Source: Candidatus Woesearchaeota archaeon (GTDB taxonomy: Archaea > Nanobdellota > Nanobdellia > Woesearchaeales > WALR01). Taken from it: 7,932 bases of DNA. This document shows, piece after piece, positions 4,773-7,932 of this stretch (positions are counted from its first letter, which is position 1; every line of letters starts with the position of its first letter). The position numbers and the translations under genes are program-made. The stretch spans positions 1 through 7,932 of the forward strand of contig WALR01000163.1 of the NCBI GenBank assembly GCA_015522765.1, in the 5' to 3' direction. The notes below the pieces were generated by a model. It had not been told where the DNA came from. It did no database searches and was given only the letters and a program-made list of their open reading frames with translations.

Positions 4773-6949
4773 CCGGACGGCTGGGAGGGATTAAAGAGAG
4801 AGTTGTATCTTTCCTTGTCAGAGTTGAGCATGTCGACGATTAGGGGCGGATCATTTGGGGAGACAAAATTGGCATATCTGTTGTAAACAGATACTGTATG
4901 CTTAGAGGGCTTTTTCCCTCCTGATTTTGAATCGGCAAGCTTAAGAAGGTTCAGTCCGTAATGAAAAAGAAGAACCCTTCTTAGGCGTATGCTGAGCTCA
5001 GCAGAGTAGCCAGGAGCAAGCATCTTTGATATCCTGGTTCCTGCACTATCAAGACGCTGCTCCGTCTCTTTTAGGTGTTCTATTGAGGGAGAAGTTTCGT
5101 TTCGCATAGTAAGAAGACGAGCCTTATAAATCCGCTCGTCAACATTCCATAGACTGTTTAAGCAGTTGTAAAGTTCAGTCAGCTGCGAGTAACTCTTAAC
5201 AACCCGCATCTCAAGAGGGTTCTCAATCCTTCTTTTATGCGGTTTTATCGAGGGATTCTCTTTTGCAAATTTTTTAAGGACGAGGATATCTTTCTCAATC
5301 CTCGAAAACAATGAGTTGGAGCGATAGCCTTCAGGATTACCATCTGAATCAACAAACAGGGGGGGAGGCATGGAGATAAGATACTTTAACAGCAGAGAAT
5401 AGCCATCTGCGCTTAATGAGAAAAAATCTTTTATGAAATAATCGCGCGGCTTGGCAAGCTCCTTAGATGAATGGCCAGACATGCCCTTTAAGATTTTCTC
5501 TAAATTAAAGTCTTTTCCCCTAAGAATATTAGTCCTTTTTACCCTTTCCACCACTCTGTGTCTGGGCGATGCAGCGCTCTTTTTAACTGCGGAGCCGGTT
5601 ATTCTTTTATAAGACTCATTAACATTATGAGAAATAACTTCGTAAAGGTTTTTGATAAAAGATTCATAAACCCTCTCCTTTATATGCATATTATCTGAAG
5701 ATTCTGCAAGAACATTTATTGAGGGAAACTCCTTCAACAGCTGCCTCTTCAGATTGCCAGAGAGAAGGTTATAAGGGGCGTTTGATGCGCATGCAAGATA
5801 AAGAGGGGACTTTCTCTTAGAGTTTTTGGGGGGGATAAGCTGGAAGGGATTCTCAGGGAGAAGGCTAAGCAGAGGGCGTATTTCTCTATCCAGAGCAGAG
5901 ATTGCTTTATTGTACATCATATATACTTTCCCTGCCTGGTGGGAGGCGTGAGGCCTGTTATCATTAGTGCCTAAATGAGAGTCAAAGAATCCTTGGGGGG
6001 TGTCAACAATAACTGTGTATGCCCTTCCATCCTCACCGATAAATTTCAGGTTAATCTGGCTTATATTACGGGGAGAAGAGCCGCTTTTAATCTTTTTTGT
6101 TCCCACACAGGAGAAGCGCACAATATGGAGGGGGCCGTCCTTTGATGAGGGGGTATAATTAGTGAGGAAGTCGTAAACACCGTCAACAATCTCATTAGGT
6201 TTCCTATTAATGAATTGGTCGCTGACAATGAGGGCAAGCCCCCATGTATCTGTTTGTGTTACCTCATTGAGAGAGATGAAATCCCTGTCAGGAGTCCTCC
6301 TTCTCTTCTTTTTTATGCTTGTTAGGAACTGAGTCTTATCAAGGAATTTTCTGTACTGGGAGGAGGGATGCTTAAGCCGTAAGAACGCCGCACATATTCC
6401 ATCCTGCTCCTTATTAAACGGCAAAAATCTTCCTGTGACTGCCTGCTTTATGTGAGTCTCCTTGGAGGCATCAAGATATTCTTTTATTTTATTCTTATCT
6501 ACATATGATGAAATGACGCCGGATGAGAGGGCGTACCGTAACAACTCGTAGTCTGAGGAGACATAAACAGGGCTGTTAAGAGGAGCATCTGGCAGAAGTT
6601 TAAGCTTAAGCAGCCTGCGTTCTGTTTCCTCAATAAAATTGAATGGGAATGTGTATACCTCTTTAAGGTATCTTTCAAAGAATTCCGGAAAGCCAGACTT
6701 AACAGCATCAGCAATATTTGAGGGGCCACTAATAAGGTTGTTTATATAAGCATCTACAGACTGAGGAAGGGGCGTCGCTGAGAGATAATCAAAATCAGAA
6801 GGCGGTGAATAGGATCCTGCAAGCGCTTTATCTTTATGTGACTTTATTAACTCCCACATATTGAGGGGGGGATCATCCAGAAAGCCGGAGTACATCAGAA
6901 GGAGCAGGTTAAGGGTTCCTTTAGTGTCTTCACATGAGGGAGCTGGCAT
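4769..6949 (-). CDS. large protein of unknown family with a possible RelA/SpoT-like region
   Basis: A 726-residue soluble protein that I do not recognise. Residues 1-200 are mostly helical. Residues 200-350 show an order of motifs like a RelA/SpoT nucleotidyltransferase: a basic helix TSIKKKRRR (210-218), TDTWGLALIVSD (233-244, Asp234), a helix IVDGVYDFL (254-262), KKIKSGSSPRNISQINL (285-301), GEDGRAYTVIVDT (305-317) and a His-rich helix with HASHQ (334-338) before YMMYNK. Key residues of active enzymes (Arg after the Asp, the Tyr-x-Ser-x-His strand, the Glu-x-Gln-x-Arg strand) are not kept, so any enzyme activity is doubtful and the homology itself is inference. Residues 380-726 are helical, basic in places and Pro-rich at PPP (528-530). 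There is no signal peptide or membrane segment. Translation is coupled to the upstream partner gene by an AGGTGAT site overlapping its stop. Three C7 runs lie in the coding strand. Confidence 0.7.
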   Translation of the reverse strand: MPAPSCEDTKGTLNLLLLMYSGFLDDPPLNMWELIKSHKDKALAGSYSPPSDFDYLSATPLPQSVDAYINNLISGPSNIADAVKSGFPEFFERYLKEVYTFPFNFIEETERRLLKLKLLPDAPLNSPVYVSSDYELLRYALSSGVISSYVDKNKIKEYLDASKETHIKQAVTGRFLPFNKEQDGICAAFLRLKHPSSQYRKFLDKTQFLTSIKKKRRRTPDRDFISLNEVTQTDTWGLALIVSDQFINRKPNEIVDGVYDFLTNYTPSSKDGPLHIVRFSCVGTKKIKSGSSPRNISQINLKFIGEDGRAYTVIVDTPQGFFDSHLGTNDNRPHASHQAGKVYMMYNKAISALDREIRPLLSLLPENPFQLIPPKNSKRKSPLYLACASNAPYNLLSGNLKRQLLKEFPSINVLAESSDNMHIKERVYESFIKNLYEVISHNVNESYKRITGSAVKKSAASPRHRVVERVKRTNILRGKDFNLEKILKGMSGHSSKELAKPRDYFIKDFFSLSADGYSLLLKYLISMPPPLFVDSDGNPEGYRSNSLFSRIEKDILVLKKFAKENPSIKPHKRRIENPLEMRVVKSYSQLTELYNCLNSLWNVDERIYKARLLTMRNETSPSIEHLKETEQRLDSAGTRISKMLAPGYSAELSIRLRRVLLFHYGLNLLKLADSKSGGKKPSKHTVSVYNRYANFVSPNDPPLIVDMLNSDKERYNSLFNPSQPSG

Positions 6950-6953
6950 TTAA

Positions 6954-6960
6954 ATCACCT
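6954..6960 (-). promoter_or_regulatory. Shine-Dalgarno site coupling the two right-hand genes
   Basis: AGGTGAT on the minus strand lies 4 bases before the ATG at 6949 and contains the TGA stop of the upstream gene except for its distal edge. This perfect archaeal site, placed over the stop codon, indicates one mRNA and probable translational coupling. Confidence 0.7.
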
Positions 6961-7932
6961 GCTTAGCGGCAGGGCCGCTTCATATTTCTGAGGGCTAGTA
7001 AGCGAGTTATATAAGCCATTGAGGGAGCCGTAGGCGTCAGACGGGCTCATGTTTTTTAGCCTGCTAAGAAAAGCATCCTCTATTTCAGGATGTGCTTTAA
7101 GTGTGTCCTGAACAGCAGAGGTGATGACTTTGTTGGCGTATGGCCTATCAAGAAGCTGGGCAAGAAAGACAAGATTCATTTTGCTATATCCAACCGCTTT
7201 ACTGATGTCATTATTATCGTCTGCAGTTGAGAGAACTATATCCTTAACAAGCTGCTCCACCTTATCTTCTGTTAATTTCTCAAACTTCTCTTTGATGCGT
7301 CCTATTGCTGTGTAAACATGTCCCCTGGGATTGTAACCTTCTTCATCAAAATTTTTTAAGAGTTCTACCATAAATAAATCCTTACCAACCCTCTTAACGC
7401 TCTTCTCCCTGTCCACATCCATGTGGAGGGTGTTGTCATAAGAATCCACTAATTTGACCAGCACAGGGACAAGAGAAAGCTCCCTGAAAAGCCCCTTGCT
7501 AACATAAGAGAATTTCTTTGAAGATGCTAAAAAATCTTCCTCACTTTCTTTCTGAAATGAGAAGATACCCCTAAAAGAATCCTCATAATCAGAGCTGGTG
7601 TAGCCGGCAAGAACCTTTGAAGAGGAGATTACAAAGTCAACAATATAGTTCCTGAAGCCGAGATATTCACTAACAGAGCCCTTCCATTCAGGGCGTATGT
7701 TTTTATCAAATGCCCCTTCAAGAACTCTCGGAATATTATAAAGCTTTATAAGGGCATTTACAGCTAGCTCCACCTCCTGATTCTCCTTAAGTAACATCTG
7801 GTCTTTCTTAGGGAAGTCATAGAACGATGAAAGCGCATTTTTCTTTACCGCCTTAAATGCGCGGGCAAAGCTCTCAGAAACATCATGAAGTACTGCAACA
7901 GAATCAACGACAAACCTCTTAACAGTTTCCTC
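6955..7932 (-). CDS. all-helical protein of unknown family, N-terminus outside window
   Basis: At least 325 residues are encoded, and the frame is open without a stop from 6955 to the right edge. An internal ATG at 7797 would give 280 residues, but the 45 codons before it read as ordinary protein (for example VKRFVVDSVAVLHDVSESFA) and no SD stands before it, so the real start is beyond the window. I recognise no family. The sequence is almost wholly helix-forming, with no cysteine, signal peptide or membrane segment, and charged helices such as IGRIKEKFEKLTEDKVEQL. An LHDV motif encoded at 7876-7890 recalls the core of HD hydrolases but the other ligands of that fold are not visible. It is followed 5 bases later by the 726-residue gene, whose SD overlaps this stop, so the two products probably act together. 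Confidence 0.7.
   Translation of the reverse strand, partial: EETVKRFVVDSVAVLHDVSESFARAFKAVKKNALSSFYDFPKKDQMLLKENQEVELAVNALIKLYNIPRVLEGAFDKNIRPEWKGSVSEYLGFRNYIVDFVISSSKVLAGYTSSDYEDSFRGIFSFQKESEEDFLASSKKFSYVSKGLFRELSLVPVLVKLVDSYDNTLHMDVDREKSVKRVGKDLFMVELLKNFDEEGYNPRGHVYTAIGRIKEKFEKLTEDKVEQLVKDIVLSTADDNNDISKAVGYSKMNLVFLAQLLDRPYANKVITSAVQDTLKAHPEIEDAFLSRLKNMSPSDAYGSLNGLYNSLTSPQKYEAALPLSR

Noticed and set aside
5820..5836. CCC CCC AAA AAC as a programmed -1 frameshift site
   Set aside because: It does not fit the X-XXY-YYZ pattern in the reading frame, and the long zero frame continues without interruption.
7795..7797. ATG at 7797 as the start of the last gene
   Set aside because: The frame remains open for 45 plausible codons upstream to the window edge and no SD precedes this ATG.

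Overview
This window looks like a gene-dense stretch of an archaeal chromosome. The signs are TTTAAATA-type TATA boxes in every divergent intergenic gap, a mix of strong GGAGGTGAT-type Shine-Dalgarno (SD) sites and genes with a TATA box about 26 bases before the start codon (leaderless mRNAs), frequent AGA/AGG and ATA codons, and several families that are mainly archaeal (a DUF483-like protein, a stand-alone COG3270-like PUA protein, an archaeal NTase-HEPN fusion, a COG2309/M29-like peptidase). I cannot place it more precisely; a DPANN or other uncultured lineage is a guess. I see no rRNA, tRNA, CRISPR array, insertion sequence or long repeat, and no gap between genes exceeds about 130 bases.

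Layout. (1) 37-913, minus strand: a two-gene operon, a 70-residue coiled-coil protein followed by a YhhQ-family queuosine/archaeosine-precursor transporter. (2) 1059-2141, plus: an M29-like metallo-aminopeptidase, divergent from (1) across a 130-base promoter region that holds a perfect inverted repeat beside a TATA box. (3) 2156-3019, minus: a minimal nucleotidyltransferase fused to a HEPN-like helical domain. (4) 3138-3950, plus: a DUF483-like Cys/His protein, probably leaderless. (5) 3951-4187, minus: a small double zinc-finger protein, also probably leaderless. (6) 4275-4772, plus: a COG3270-like RNA-binding PUA protein. Genes 5 and 6 share one symmetric double-TATA promoter. (7) 4769-7932, minus: two coupled genes of no recognised family, one of 726 residues and one of at least 325 residues that runs off the right edge.

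The first six genes are mostly housekeeping-like and are separate transcription units; several relate to RNA (precursor uptake for modified tRNA bases, PUA-type RNA binding), but I see no single pathway. Neighbouring units alternate in direction and are packed tail to tail, with 14 bases, 0 bases and a 4-base overlap at the three convergent junctions.

The most interesting part is the right-hand operon. The 726-residue protein has, around residues 200-350, an order of motifs that resembles the RelA/SpoT nucleotidyltransferase fold but with most catalytic positions changed. That is a by-eye inference and needs a profile search. Its partner is an all-helical protein whose true start lies outside the window. 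Together they are the best candidate here for an undescribed system, though the sequence alone does not tell what they do.
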